This document shows positions 1 to 9,896 of a DNA stretch of 64,000 bases, in pieces (position 1 is the stretch's first letter; each line of letters begins with the position of its first letter). A program made the position numbers and the translations under genes. Source of the DNA: Staphylococcus xylosus. Its GTDB lineage: Bacteria; Bacillota; Bacilli; Staphylococcales; Staphylococcaceae. The DNA lies in contig NZ_MRZO01000005.1 of assembly GCF_002732165.1 (NCBI RefSeq), forward strand, positions 1 through 64,000, in the 5' to 3' direction. The notes beneath the pieces were generated by a model. That model worked only from the letters and a program-made list of their open reading frames with translations. It searched no databases and had not been told where the DNA came from.

Positions 1-1640
1 CAAATAAAGCAGAAGCAGAAAAAGCAGAAGAAGCTCCAAATAAAGCAGAAGCAGAAAAAGTAGAAGAAGCTCCAAATAAAGCAGAAGCAGAAAAAGTAGA
101 AAAAGCCTCGAATAAAGCAGAAGCAGAAAAAGCAAAAGAAGCTCCAAATAAAGCAGAAGCAGAAAAAGTAGAAGAAGCTCCAAATAAAGCAGAAGCAGAA
201 AAAGCAGAAGAAACTCCGAATAAAACAGAAACAGCTCAAACAGACATTGAAAATAAAAATGAAGAAAACAGCAATGAACAAAAGGTAAAAAATTTAAAAA
301 CAAAAAATGGTTTTAATCCAAATAAAAATGAAGTGAAACAAGAATCTAAAAATAATCCGACAAAAGTAAAAGATTTAGAAGGCAATAAACAAGCTACAAC
401 ACGTAATCGTTCTAAAGTGCAACAAACTGAGGTCGAAACTTTATTAAATACAGCTAAAAAAGCAGAACAAGGTGTACATGTAAATAAATATCCAATTATA
501 TTGGTACATGGTTTCTTAGGGTTAATGGATGGTAATAAACCAGATTTGTATCCAACTTATTGGGGTGGAAAGAAATATAAAGTGAAGGAAGCATTAGAAA
601 AAGCAGGTTATGAAGTATACGAAGCGAGCATAAGTGCAGTTGGTAGTAATTATGGTCGTGCTGTAGAGTTATATCACTTCATTAAAGGTGGTCAGGTAGA
701 TTATGGTGCGGCACATGCTGCAAAATACGGGCACAATAGATATGGTAAAACATATAAAGGCGTGATGCCTAATTGGGAACCAGGTCAGAAAGTACATTTA
801 ATTGGTCACAGTATGGGCGGACAAACAATTCGTTTACTTGAGCAATTTTTAAGATTTGGGAATCCAGAAGAAATTAAATATCATGAACAACATGGTGGTA
901 CAATATCTCCATTATTCGAAGGACAAAAAGATAACATGATTTCATCAATTACGACATTGGCAACGCCCCATAAAGGTTCTCAGGCTGCTGACAATTTAGC
1001 AAATAAAGATTTTATAAAAAATATATTAAACAATGTAGCAAAATTAGGTAATAATAAAATAACCAAAATTGATTTTGGACTTTCACAATGGGGTTTCGAA
1101 CAACAGCCTAATGAAACGTATATAGAATATGTAAAGCGATTGAGAGATAGTCCAATTTGGAATACAGAAGATAACGCAGCTAGAGATTTAACAACATTTG
1201 GTGCTGAGGATTTGAACTTAAAGACATCAGTTAACCCTAATATTGTCTACACATCTTTTGCAGGACAAGCTACTCATAAAAATAGTTTAGGTCATCACGC
1301 ACCTAACATTGGTTTGTTTGGACTGTTGAATTTAACAAGTAACTTGATAGGCAAAGATTCTAGAGAGGATTGGCAAGAAAATGATGGTGTGGTAGCAGTA
1401 ACTTCTGCTTTAAGTCCAACTGGACAACCCGCTAAAAAAGTACAAGATTTAACGCAAGCTACTGAAAAAGGAGTTTGGCAGGTTATGCCAATTAAAAATG
1501 ATTGGGACCATGTCGATTTCTTGGGGTTAGATAATCTCGATAGAAAACGTACAGGACAAGAACTTGAAGCATTTTATACTGGAATTATTGATCATTTGAT
1601 GCGCATAGAGTCACGTGAAAAACAAGTAGTTGCCGTATAA
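1..1640 (+). CDS. Secreted triacylglycerol lipase, 5' end outside window
   Basis: Staphylococcal glycerol-ester hydrolase, made as a pre-pro-protein and matured outside the cell. The frame (starting at base 3) is open from the window edge, so the signal peptide and start lie upstream; an ATG at 333 is internal. The visible 545 residues begin with six 12-residue Ala/Glu/Lys-rich propeptide repeats, then a Lys/Asn-rich linker, then the lipase domain from about base 483 (PIILVHGFLG). The nucleophile elbow is GHSMGG with the Ser codon at 810-812; a likely catalytic His lies in DHVDFLG near the C-terminus. No LPXTG anchor is present. Family assignment is secure; which lipase paralogue (Lip/Geh/GehM type) is not decidable here. 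Confidence 0.93.
   Translation, partial: NKAEAEKAEEAPNKAEAEKVEEAPNKAEAEKVEKASNKAEAEKAKEAPNKAEAEKVEEAPNKAEAEKAEETPNKTETAQTDIENKNEENSNEQKVKNLKTKNGFNPNKNEVKQESKNNPTKVKDLEGNKQATTRNRSKVQQTEVETLLNTAKKAEQGVHVNKYPIILVHGFLGLMDGNKPDLYPTYWGGKKYKVKEALEKAGYEVYEASISAVGSNYGRAVELYHFIKGGQVDYGAAHAAKYGHNRYGKTYKGVMPNWEPGQKVHLIGHSMGGQTIRLLEQFLRFGNPEEIKYHEQHGGTISPLFEGQKDNMISSITTLATPHKGSQAADNLANKDFIKNILNNVAKLGNNKITKIDFGLSQWGFEQQPNETYIEYVKRLRDSPIWNTEDNAARDLTTFGAEDLNLKTSVNPNIVYTSFAGQATHKNSLGHHAPNIGLFGLLNLTSNLIGKDSREDWQENDGVVAVTSALSPTGQPAKKVQDLTQATEKGVWQVMPIKNDWDHVDFLGLDNLDRKRTGQELEAFYTGIIDHLMRIESREKQVVAV
3..218 (+). repeat. Six tandem 36-bp units inside the lipase propeptide
   Basis: Units start at 3, 39, 75, 111, 147 and 183 and encode variants of NKAEAEKAEEAP. 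The phase is exactly 36 bp, so copy-number change keeps the reading frame. Differences are single codons (A/V, E/K, P/S, A/T). A decayed seventh unit (NKTETAQ) follows. The array probably continues upstream of the window. Confidence 0.95.
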
Positions 1641-1669
1641 AAAAGAAAATTGACGTTCAAATTTTAATT

Positions 1670-1727
1670 AAAGCTTTCTTTACTTGTAATGATGGTAATC
1701 ATTATGACGAGTAGAGGGAGCTTTTTT
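1670..1727 (+). terminator. Intrinsic terminator of the lipase gene
   Basis: A long imperfect stem (1670-1693 with 1698-1724, several G-U pairs and a small bulge) closes on a GGTA loop and runs into a T tract at 1722-1727. Confidence 0.75.
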
Positions 1728-1742
1728 ATGCTCAAAATTTAT

Positions 1743-1777
1743 TAGGGGATTCTTTTAGCTAAATAGGTAAATCCCTA
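1743..1777 (+). promoter_or_regulatory. Two imperfect palindromes upstream of narG, candidate NreC sites
   Basis: TAGGGGATTCTTTTA (1743-1757) and TAGGTAAATCCCTA (1764-1777) are G/C-flanked imperfect dyads about 21 bp apart. The second is centred 31.5 bp before the first base of the -10. The narT promoter has the same arrangement at the same distance. GC-rich palindromes are described as NreC targets in S. carnosus; assigning these to NreC is inference. Confidence 0.6.
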
Positions 1778-1778
1778 A

Positions 1779-1807
1779 TGTTTAGACTTTGTGAAAAAAT
1801 GTACAAT
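1779..1807 (+). promoter_or_regulatory. narG promoter, overlapped by a Rex-like site
   Basis: TGTTTA (1779-1784), 17 bp, TACAAT (1802-1807). The spacing and the weak -35 match the narT promoter (TGTTCA-17-TATAAT), as expected for an activator-dependent promoter. TTGTGA-N6-GTACAA at 1789-1806 resembles a Rex operator (TTGTGA-N6-TCACAA) with two mismatches and would overlap the -10. Confidence 0.55.
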
Positions 1808-1885
1808 GATTATAAGAATTAAAGAAATACAAAATTTGTGAATGCTATATAAATTATACATGAATGATGTGAGAGGATGTATAAA

Positions 1886-4800
1886 ATGAAAAAATTTGGA
1901 TTGCAATTCTTTAAACCAACAGAAAAATTTAATGGTGATTGGTCAATCTTAGAAAGTAAAAGTCGTGAATGGGAAAAAATGTATAGAGAACGTTGGAGTC
2001 ATGACAAAGTAATAAGAACGACACATGGTGTGAACTGTACAGGATCTTGTTCTTGGAAAGTATTTGTGAAAAATGGTGTGATCACTTGGGAAAACCAACA
2101 AACAGATTACCCTAGTTGTGGACCAGACTTACCTGAATTTGAGCCACGTGGGTGTCCTCGAGGCGCGTCGTTTTCTTGGTATGAATACAGTCCTTTACGC
2201 ATCCGATATCCTTATATTCGTGGTAAGTTATGGGAGTTGTGGACAGAAGCATTAGAAACGCATCAAAACAATACGATAGCTGCTTGGGCGTCGATTGTTG
2301 AAAATGATGAAAAAGCTAAAATATATAAACAAGCAAGAGGTAAGGGTGGATTAGTAAGAACGAATTGGAAAGATGTTTCAAAACTCATTTCAGCTCAAAT
2401 TATATATACAATTAAGAAATATGGTCCAGACAGATTGGCTGGTTTTACGCCGATCCCAGCTATGTCGATGCTAAGTTATGCTTCTGGTGCACGTTTTATG
2501 AGTTTATTAGGTGGAGAAATGTTGAGCTTTTATGATTGGTATGCTGATTTACCACCTGCTTCTCCACAAATATGGGGTGAACAAACTGATGTACCAGAAT
2601 CTAGTGATTGGTACAACGCATCTTATATTATGATGTGGGGATCTAATGTTCCATTAACAAGGACACCAGATGCGCATTTTATGACAGAAGTTCGCTATAA
2701 AGGCACAAAGGTAGTATCAGTTGCCCCTGATTATGCAGAAAATGTTAAATTTGCTGATAATTGGTTAGCTCCGCATCCAGGCACAGATGCTGCAGTCGCA
2801 CAGGCGATGACGCATGTTATTTTACAAGAACATTATGTAAATCAACCAAATGACTATTTTATTAATTATGCAAAACAATATACTGACATGCCATTTGTCC
2901 TAATGTTAGATGAAGATAATAACGGCTTGAAAGCTGGGCGTTTCTTACGTGCGCAGGATTTAGGTCAACACACTGAAAATGGCGACTGGAAACCTGTGAT
3001 TTTTGATAAATTAGCAAAACAATTAACAGTTCCAAATGGCACGATGGGTCAGCGTTGGGAAGATGGCAAACAATGGAACCTAAAATTAGAAAATGAAGAA
3101 GGTCAGCAAATTGACCCAGCAATGAGTTTTGCGGAAGATGACTATGAATTAAAGCATATACAATTTCCATTCTTTAACAATGAAGGTAACGGTATATTTG
3201 AGCGTCCTATTGCTGTACAAAAGGTTAAATTAGCAAATGGTGAAGAGAAATATATTACCACTGTATTTGACCTAATGACGAGCCAGTATGGTGTGAAACG
3301 TTTCAATCATGAACTTGAGGCATCAGGATATGATGATGCAGCATCATATTACACACCGGCATGGCAAGAAAAAATAACTGGAGTTAAACAAAATGTTGTG
3401 ACCCAAGTTGGTAGAGAGTTTGCGCAAAATGCAATTGATACCAATGGTCGTTCAATGATTATCATGGGAGCTGGTATTAATCATTGGTTTAATTCCGACA
3501 CGATTTATCGCTCTATTTTGAATCTAGTATTATTATGTGGATGTCAAGGTGTAAACGGCGGTGGATGGGCACACTATGTTGGACAAGAAAAATGTCGCCC
3601 TATCGAAGGATGGAATACGATTGCCTTTGCTAAAGACTGGCAAGCACCACCTCGATTACAAAATGGAACAAGTTGGTTTTACTTCGCAACAGACCAATGG
3701 AAATATGAAGAATCAAATATCGATAGCTTGAAATCTCCATTGGCAGAAAATATTAAACATCAACATCCTGCTGATTACAATGTCTTAGCTGCTAGATGTG
3801 GTTGGTTACCATCTTATCCTCAATTTGATAGAAACAGTTTATCTTTTGGTGAAGAAGCCAAAGACGCTGGAGAATTTAATAATGAAGCAATCATGAAACG
3901 TGCGATTGAGTCCGTGAAGTCTAGAGAAACGAAATTTGCAATTGAAGATCCAGATTCAAAACAGAATCATCCAAAAACATTATTCCTTTGGCGCTCTAAT
4001 TTAATATCAAGTTCTGCTAAAGGACAAGAATACTTTATGAAACACTTACTTGGTGCTAAATCAGGGTTATTAGCTGAGCCAAACGAAGAGGTGAAGCCAG
4101 AGGAAATTAAATGGAGAGAAGATACAGAAGGTAAACTGGATTTACTTGTATCCCTAGATTTTAGAATGACATCCACACCATTGTATTCAGATATTGTTTT
4201 ACCTGCTGCAACTTGGTATGAAAAGCACGATTTGTCATCGACAGATATGCACCCATTTGTACATCCGTTTAATCCGGCGATAGATCCATTATGGGAATCA
4301 CGTTCAGATTGGGATATTTTTAAAACATTGAGTAAAGAAATATCAGAAATGGCAAAAATACATCTAAAAGGTGTTTATAAAGATGTTGTTACAGCACCAC
4401 TTGCACACGATTCAAAACAAGAAATCTCTAATGTTAATGGCATAATTAAAGACTGGACGAAAGGTGAAATTGAAGCAATACCTGGGAAAACAATGCCAGG
4501 TTTTGCAGTAGTCGATAGAGATTATACTAAAATATTTGATAAATACGTTACGGTAGGACCTTTATTAGAAAAAGCTAAAATAGGGGCTCATGGCGTAAGT
4601 TTCTCAGTAGCAGAACAATATGAAGAGTTAAAAAGCATGGTTGGAACATGGAATGAAGAGGTCGAGGATTCCATAAAAAATGATAGACCGAGATTAGATA
4701 CTGCAAGACGAGCTGCAGACGTTGTATTAAATCTGTCTTCAGCTACAAATGGTAAGTTATCGCAAAAATCTTATGAAGATTTAGAACAACAAACAGGTAT

Positions 4801-5569
4801 GCCGTTGAAAGATATTTCAAGTGAACGCGCATCAGAAAAAATTTCATTTTTAAATATAACTGCTCAACCCCGAGAAGTCATTCCAACAGCTGTGTTCCCG
4901 GGATCAAATAAGAATGGTAAACGTTATTCACCATTTACTACTAATATAGAACGTTTAGTTCCATTTAGAACATTAACGGGACGACAAAGTTATTATGTTG
5001 ACCATGAAGTGTTCCAACAATTCGGTGAAAGTTTACCCGTGTATAAACCAACTTTACCGCCAATGGTATTCGGTACGAGAGACAAGAAGGTAACAGGAGA
5101 TGAAAGTACGCTTGTCTTGCGCTATTTAACACCACATGGCAAATGGAATATCCACTCAACTTATCAAGATAATCAACACATGTTGACTTTATTTAGAGGT
5201 GGTCCAACTGTATGGCTTTCCAATGAGGATGCAGAGAGACACGAAATCAAAGATAATGACTGGTTAGAAATATATAACCGCAATGGTGTTGTAACAGCAA
5301 GAGCAGTAGTATCTCATAGAATGCCAAGAGGAACGATGTTTATGTATCACGCTCAAGATAAACATATTGAAACACCAGGATCACAAATTACAGACACAAG
5401 AGGTGGTTCACATAATGCGCCAACACGTATTCATTTAAAACCAACACAACTTGTTGGAGGTTATGCACAAATTAGTTATCACTTTAACTACTATGGTCCA
5501 ATAGGGAATCAAAGAGATGTTTATGTAGCAGTGAGAAAGCTGAAGGAGGTTGACTGGCTTGAAGATTAA
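1886..5569 (+). CDS. narG: Respiratory nitrate reductase, alpha subunit NarG
   Basis: Catalytic molybdenum-cofactor subunit of the membrane-bound nitrate reductase. It reduces nitrate to nitrite on the cytoplasmic side with electrons passed from NarI through NarH. It is 1227 aa, the usual length. His47, Cys51, Cys55 and Cys90 form the N-terminal pattern for the FS0 [4Fe-4S] cluster, and molybdopterin-oxidoreductase sequence follows throughout. An in-frame ATG at 1877 touches the ribosome-binding site (GAGAGG, 1871-1876), so the ATG at 1886, 9 bp downstream, is chosen. First gene of a tightly packed operon; its 3' end overlaps narH by 11 bp. Confidence 0.97.
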   Translation: MKKFGLQFFKPTEKFNGDWSILESKSREWEKMYRERWSHDKVIRTTHGVNCTGSCSWKVFVKNGVITWENQQTDYPSCGPDLPEFEPRGCPRGASFSWYEYSPLRIRYPYIRGKLWELWTEALETHQNNTIAAWASIVENDEKAKIYKQARGKGGLVRTNWKDVSKLISAQIIYTIKKYGPDRLAGFTPIPAMSMLSYASGARFMSLLGGEMLSFYDWYADLPPASPQIWGEQTDVPESSDWYNASYIMMWGSNVPLTRTPDAHFMTEVRYKGTKVVSVAPDYAENVKFADNWLAPHPGTDAAVAQAMTHVILQEHYVNQPNDYFINYAKQYTDMPFVLMLDEDNNGLKAGRFLRAQDLGQHTENGDWKPVIFDKLAKQLTVPNGTMGQRWEDGKQWNLKLENEEGQQIDPAMSFAEDDYELKHIQFPFFNNEGNGIFERPIAVQKVKLANGEEKYITTVFDLMTSQYGVKRFNHELEASGYDDAASYYTPAWQEKITGVKQNVVTQVGREFAQNAIDTNGRSMIIMGAGINHWFNSDTIYRSILNLVLLCGCQGVNGGGWAHYVGQEKCRPIEGWNTIAFAKDWQAPPRLQNGTSWFYFATDQWKYEESNIDSLKSPLAENIKHQHPADYNVLAARCGWLPSYPQFDRNSLSFGEEAKDAGEFNNEAIMKRAIESVKSRETKFAIEDPDSKQNHPKTLFLWRSNLISSSAKGQEYFMKHLLGAKSGLLAEPNEEVKPEEIKWREDTEGKLDLLVSLDFRMTSTPLYSDIVLPAATWYEKHDLSSTDMHPFVHPFNPAIDPLWESRSDWDIFKTLSKEISEMAKIHLKGVYKDVVTAPLAHDSKQEISNVNGIIKDWTKGEIEAIPGKTMPGFAVVDRDYTKIFDKYVTVGPLLEKAKIGAHGVSFSVAEQYEELKSMVGTWNEEVEDSIKNDRPRLDTARRAADVVLNLSSATNGKLSQKSYEDLEQQTGMPLKDISSERASEKISFLNITAQPREVIPTAVFPGSNKNGKRYSPFTTNIERLVPFRTLTGRQSYYVDHEVFQQFGESLPVYKPTLPPMVFGTRDKKVTGDESTLVLRYLTPHGKWNIHSTYQDNQHMLTLFRGGPTVWLSNEDAERHEIKDNDWLEIYNRNGVVTARAVVSHRMPRGTMFMYHAQDKHIETPGSQITDTRGGSHNAPTRIHLKPTQLVGGYAQISYHFNYYGPIGNQRDVYVAVRKLKEVDWLED

Positions 5570-7127
5570 AGCGCAAATTGCAATGGTGTTAAATTTAGAC
5601 AAATGTATAGGTTGCCACACATGTAGTGTTACTTGTAAGAGTACGTGGACTAACCGTCCTGGTGCAGAATATATGTGGTTTAACAACGTAGAAACAAAGC
5701 CTGGTATTGGTTATCCGAAACAATGGGAAGATCAAGAGCAATATAAGGGCGGTTGGTATTTAAATAAAAAAGGTAAATTAGAACTGAAATCAGGCAGTAA
5801 GTTATCGAAAATTGCTTTAGGGAAAATATTTTACAATCCTAATATGCCAGTGATTAAAGATTACTATGAGCCGTGGACATATAATTATGAAAATCTTACA
5901 ACTGCTAAAGCGGGGAATCATTCCCCGGTAGCTACAGCACATTCATTGATTTCAGGTGATAAATTAAATTTAGAATGGGGACCAAACTGGGAAGATGATT
6001 TGGCAGGTGGTCATGTTACTGGACCAGAAGATCCAAATATTAAACGTATTGAAGAAGATATTAAATTTCAATTTGATCAAACATTTATGATGTATTTACC
6101 AAGATTATGTGAACATTGTTTGAATCCAAGTTGTGTAGCATCATGTCCATCTGGAGCAATGTATAAACGTGACGAAGATGGTATTGTACTTGTAGACCAG
6201 GAGGCTTGTCGTGGTTGGAGATATTGTATGACAGGTTGCCCTTACAAAAAAGTTTATTTTAACTGGAAAACAAATAAAGCAGAGAAATGTACATTCTGCT
6301 TCCCTCGTATTGAGGCGGGGATGCCGACAGTATGTTCAGAAACGTGCACGGGCAGAATGCGTTATTTAGGCGTATTACTTTATGACGCTGATAGAGTAGA
6401 AGAAGCTGCTACAGCTGAAAATGAGCAAGAATTATATGAAAAACAATTGAATTTATTTTTGAATCCTTATGATGAAGCTATTATAGAGCAAGCGCAAAAA
6501 GATGGCGTCTCATTAGAATGGATAGAAGCTGCTCAAAATTCTCCAGTTTATAAATTAGCCATTGAATATAAATTGGCATTCCCTTTACATCCAGAATATC
6601 GCACGATGCCAATGGTATGGTATTGTCCACCACTCAGTCCAATTATGAGTTATTTTGAAGGGCAAACTGCAGCAAAGGCGAATAGAAATCCTGATATGAT
6701 TTTTCCAGCAATCGAAGAAATGAGGTTACCAATTCAATATTTGGCTAACTTATTCACAGCAGGTGATACTGAACCAGTGAAATCTGCATTACAACGCATG
6801 GCAATGATGAGAAGTTACATGCGCTCACAAGTAACAAATAAAGCATTTGATGTAGATAGATTATCAAGACTTGGGTTATCAGAAAGACAAACTAAAGATA
6901 TGTATCGATTATTGGCAATTGCTAAACATGAGGACCGTTTTGTAATACCTACATCACACAAAGAAGTATATATGGACACATATCGTGCACAAGGTAGCGA
7001 AGGATATGGAGGAGAATACTTCGGCTCAAATTGTGAAGGATGCGGTGTACCTGTAACTACTTCTTCTGGAAAATCAGGACAAGAAATCTATAATGATAAT
7101 TTCTATGGAGGGATTTTCCGTGATTAA
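5559..7127 (+). CDS. narH: Respiratory nitrate reductase, beta subunit NarH
   Basis: Iron-sulfur subunit that carries electrons from NarI heme to NarG. It is 522 aa with several ferredoxin-type cysteine groups; the first is C16-x2-C19-x2-C22-x3-C26, followed by CEHCLNPSCVASCPSG and later clusters. One site has a Trp in place of Cys (ACRGWRYC), as in the [3Fe-4S] site of NarH proteins. The start is TTG at 5559, 9 bp after AAGGAGG (5543-5549); the in-frame TTG at 5550 abuts the ribosome-binding site and is unlikely. It overlaps narG by 11 bp and narJ by 8 bp, suggesting coupled translation. Confidence 0.96.
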   Translation: MKIKAQIAMVLNLDKCIGCHTCSVTCKSTWTNRPGAEYMWFNNVETKPGIGYPKQWEDQEQYKGGWYLNKKGKLELKSGSKLSKIALGKIFYNPNMPVIKDYYEPWTYNYENLTTAKAGNHSPVATAHSLISGDKLNLEWGPNWEDDLAGGHVTGPEDPNIKRIEEDIKFQFDQTFMMYLPRLCEHCLNPSCVASCPSGAMYKRDEDGIVLVDQEACRGWRYCMTGCPYKKVYFNWKTNKAEKCTFCFPRIEAGMPTVCSETCTGRMRYLGVLLYDADRVEEAATAENEQELYEKQLNLFLNPYDEAIIEQAQKDGVSLEWIEAAQNSPVYKLAIEYKLAFPLHPEYRTMPMVWYCPPLSPIMSYFEGQTAAKANRNPDMIFPAIEEMRLPIQYLANLFTAGDTEPVKSALQRMAMMRSYMRSQVTNKAFDVDRLSRLGLSERQTKDMYRLLAIAKHEDRFVIPTSHKEVYMDTYRAQGSEGYGGEYFGSNCEGCGVPVTTSSGKSGQEIYNDNFYGGIFRD

Positions 7128-7695
7128 TTTAGTGCAGTTTAATAAACATCAAGAGGTACTTGGATACTTTGCCCAGCAATTATTATTTCCAGATAAGCTG
7201 ACATTGCACCCTAAAACGTTTGAAGAAGTTATTCATATGGAACACCCGGCGTACCAAGATTTAATTCAGTACCGTGAACAAATGTATGAATTAAGTTTAT
7301 TGCAAATAAAGCAATTGTATTCCGATACATTTGATTTTAATAAAACTGCGCCACTCTATATGACATATAATAAGTTTGATACTCAAAAGGAACGAGGGCA
7401 ATTATTAGCTAAATTAAAAGTATTATACGAAATGTTTGGATTGAAAATGGCAGATAATGAACTATCTGATTTTCTTCCATTAATGCTTGAATTTTTATAT
7501 ATTGCACAGTGGAAAAACGATCCACGAGCAAAAGGGAACATTGAATTTGTTATTATGATTATTGAAGATGGTACGTATGCGATGGCAAATCAATTGGCAG
7601 AGCAAAATAGTCCTTATTATTTCTTGATAAAAGGGCTAAGAGAGACATTAAAAGCTTGTATAGAGCCTGTAAATGAGGTGAAGCAACATGTTTAA
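7120..7695 (+). CDS. narJ: Nitrate reductase assembly chaperone NarJ (delta)
   Basis: Cytoplasmic TorD/NarJ-family chaperone needed for cofactor insertion into NarG and membrane attachment; it is not part of the mature enzyme. It is 191 aa, largely helical, with no metal motif. GTG at 7120 lies 7 bp after GGAGG (7107-7112) and fits the family N-terminus. An earlier in-frame ATG at 7093 lies inside narH and has no ribosome-binding site. It overlaps narI by 8 bp. Confidence 0.92.
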   Translation: MINLVQFNKHQEVLGYFAQQLLFPDKLTLHPKTFEEVIHMEHPAYQDLIQYREQMYELSLLQIKQLYSDTFDFNKTAPLYMTYNKFDTQKERGQLLAKLKVLYEMFGLKMADNELSDFLPLMLEFLYIAQWKNDPRAKGNIEFVIMIIEDGTYAMANQLAEQNSPYYFLIKGLRETLKACIEPVNEVKQHV

Positions 7696-8365
7696 TCAAT
7701 TCTTATGGGTGATTATGCCCTATTTATGTATAGCTATATTTTTTCTTGGACATCTTGTTAGATTTAAGTTTGATGAATTTTCTTGGACTGCAAAATCTAG
7801 TGAATTTATAGAAAAGAAACAACTTAAATGGGGCAGTTTGATGTTTCATTTGGGTATTATACCTGTAGCGATGGGACATATAGTAGGCTTGCTTATTCCT
7901 GCTTCTTGGCTAACAGCAGTAGGTGTAAGTGATCATTTATACCACATTGGCGCTGTTTATATTGGAAGTGTTTTTGGTATAATAACACTGATTGGTATGT
8001 TGTTATTAACTGCACGACGAGTAACTAAAAAAAATATTAGAAGACTAAGTTCAGCATCTGATATTATTGTTAATTTCTTATTATTAGCAATTGTTTTTAT
8101 GGGATGCTATGCAACGCTTGTAACTAACGCAATGACACCATCATTTGATTACAGAGAGACAATATCAGTTTGGTTTAGACAATTATTTATATTTTCTCCA
8201 GATGCTAATTTGATGTTACAAGTGCCACTAGCTTTTAAAACACATATACTTTTAGGTTTTATTATTATGGCATTCTGGCCGTTTACTAGACTCGTTCATG
8301 TATGGAGTGTACCACTCACATATGCAAGTCGCAGTTATATTATTTATCGTAAACATAAAGTTTGA
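7688..8365 (+). CDS. narI: Respiratory nitrate reductase, gamma subunit NarI
   Basis: Membrane diheme cytochrome b that oxidises menaquinol and anchors NarGH. It is 225 aa with five predicted membrane segments and His residues in the expected N-terminal (GHLVRF) and C-terminal (THILLGF, TRLVHVW) positions for b-heme ligation. Last structural gene of the operon. Its stop codon lies 14 bp before the nreA start, so the sensor genes are probably co-transcribed with the enzyme they control. Confidence 0.95.
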   Translation: MFNQFLWVIMPYLCIAIFFLGHLVRFKFDEFSWTAKSSEFIEKKQLKWGSLMFHLGIIPVAMGHIVGLLIPASWLTAVGVSDHLYHIGAVYIGSVFGIITLIGMLLLTARRVTKKNIRRLSSASDIIVNFLLLAIVFMGCYATLVTNAMTPSFDYRETISVWFRQLFIFSPDANLMLQVPLAFKTHILLGFIIMAFWPFTRLVHVWSVPLTYASRSYIIYRKHKV

Positions 8366-8379
8366 ATGGAGGCGGTAAG

Positions 8380-8832
8380 TTGAATGCATTATCGTTAAGA
8401 GAAAGTATTAATTACCAATCAATATTAGACTCAATTCGAATCGAAGAAGGATTTGATTTTGCTGCAATAGCATTTTATGAGCAAGAAAGTGATATTTCAC
8501 CAATTAAATGGTGTTATGCCTCTGGAAATTTGAATAATCGTTATAAATTGATCGTACTTCGCAAAGGAAAAGGATTAGCAGGTAATGTAATGAAGACGGG
8601 GAAACGTATGGTGATAGAAAATGTAGCACAATTATTATCCTCACAGGAACAACACAAATATCCTATAGTTCTTTGTGAGTTATTAACGGCGATGGTTGCA
8701 ATACCATTATGGTATGAAAAGAAAGTTTATGGTGTTTTACTATTAGGTCAGCGCAATCAACAACCCTTGCCCAAAACATATAAAAACATATCACTTAAAA
8801 ATAAATTGGGCATATTTAATGAAGAAGACTAG
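8380..8832 (+). CDS. nreA: Nitrate-sensing GAF-domain protein NreA
   Basis: Cytoplasmic GAF-domain protein that binds nitrate and modulates the NreB kinase in S. carnosus and S. aureus. It is 150 aa from TTG 8380, which follows GGAGGCGG (8368-8375); a TTG at 8362 overlaps the narI stop and is not preferred. The GAF core includes KGKGLAGNVMKTGKRMVIENV and a central beta-sheet ending YGVLLLGQR. It sits between narI and nreB, the known staphylococcal arrangement. Confidence 0.92.
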   Translation: MNALSLRESINYQSILDSIRIEEGFDFAAIAFYEQESDISPIKWCYASGNLNNRYKLIVLRKGKGLAGNVMKTGKRMVIENVAQLLSSQEQHKYPIVLCELLTAMVAIPLWYEKKVYGVLLLGQRNQQPLPKTYKNISLKNKLGIFNEED

Positions 8833-8841
8833 GTGATTATA

Positions 8842-9876
8842 ATGGAAAGCAATCAACAACTAGATATGGAATCATTGTTAATGCAATATTTTAATAAAAC
8901 GAGTGAAAAAATTGTATTTGTTGATAATCATGGTCAAGTGATTGCAATGAACCAAGCAGCAAGTGATATTATCTCATTGGATAATGATTATGAGGTCATG
9001 ACTAATGTCATATGTAACCATTGCGATGGTTATACTAATGAATTTGATTTACAATCTTGTAGACATTGCTTTTTAGAAGTAGAAAATGTTGGGAATACAA
9101 GCTTTCAGGTGTTTATGAAAACGACACGTGGTACAGTTGAGCCTTTTGCAGCTACTTATCAAACAATCGATGAATCCAAAGGAATTAAAGCGTTCACGTT
9201 ACAAAATGTGTCGCCTCAAATAGAAAGACATGACAAGATGTATCAACGAAAAATGATGCAAAAAACAATCTCTGCTCAAGAAAACGAAAGAAAACGGATA
9301 TCTAGAGAATTACATGACAGTGTAGTACAAGAAATGTTAAATATAGATGTTGAATTAAGACTTTTAAAATATCAACAAGACATAGAGCAGTTAGTTAATG
9401 GTTCTAAGCGCATAGAAGGATTGATGTCTAAATTAATTGATGATATACGTAATTTATCTGTAGAACTCAGACCATCTTCATTAGATGACTTAGGATTAGA
9501 TGCAGCCTTTAAGACATATTTTAAACAGGTAGAAGTGAATTATGGTATCAATATAATCTATCAATCTAATTTAACGATGCGTAGGTTTGATAATGAAATT
9601 GAAACGGTAGTCTATAGAATAGTACAAGAAGCTTTGTTTAACGCTATTAAATATGCGAACGTAGATACAATTGAAGTTGAAGTACAAGTTAGCCACGGTA
9701 AACTAATTGCAGAAATTATAGACAGAGGCAATGGATTTATAAAGACAGACCAGCCAAAGGGAACTGGCTTGGGACTTTATGGTATGAACGAGCGTGCAGA
9801 ACTTGTAAATGCTGAGATAAATATAGATACTCAAATTGGTAGAGGCACAATTGTTACATTAGAAGTTCCAATATAG
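8842..9876 (+). CDS. nreB: Oxygen-sensing histidine kinase NreB
   Basis: Cytoplasmic NarX-type sensor kinase. A PAS-like N-terminal domain carries Cys58, Cys61, Cys73 and Cys76, the four ligands of the oxygen-labile [4Fe-4S] cluster. The HisKA_3 box ([11 protein letters not shown]) has the phospho-acceptor His158, followed by an HATPase domain ending with [13 protein letters not shown]. It is 344 aa from ATG 8842, 6 bp after TAGGTG. There is no transmembrane segment, consistent with sensing diffusible oxygen. The fourth partner gene, nreC, begins 20 bp downstream. Confidence 0.95.
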   Translation: MESNQQLDMESLLMQYFNKTSEKIVFVDNHGQVIAMNQAASDIISLDNDYEVMTNVICNHCDGYTNEFDLQSCRHCFLEVENVGNTSFQVFMKTTRGTVEPFAATYQTIDESKGIKAFTLQNVSPQIERHDKMYQRKMMQKTISAQENERKRISRELHDSVVQEMLNIDVELRLLKYQQDIEQLVNGSKRIEGLMSKLIDDIRNLSVELRPSSLDDLGLDAAFKTYFKQVEVNYGINIIYQSNLTMRRFDNEIETVVYRIVQEALFNAIKYANVDTIEVEVQVSHGKLIAEIIDRGNGFIKTDQPKGTGLGLYGMNERAELVNAEINIDTQIGRGTIVTLEVPI

Positions 9877-9896
9877 GGGATAAGGAGACATTAATT

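Noticed and set aside
3..218. Possible CRISPR array at the window start
   Set aside because: The 36-bp units are contiguous with no spacers, and they are in frame with the lipase.
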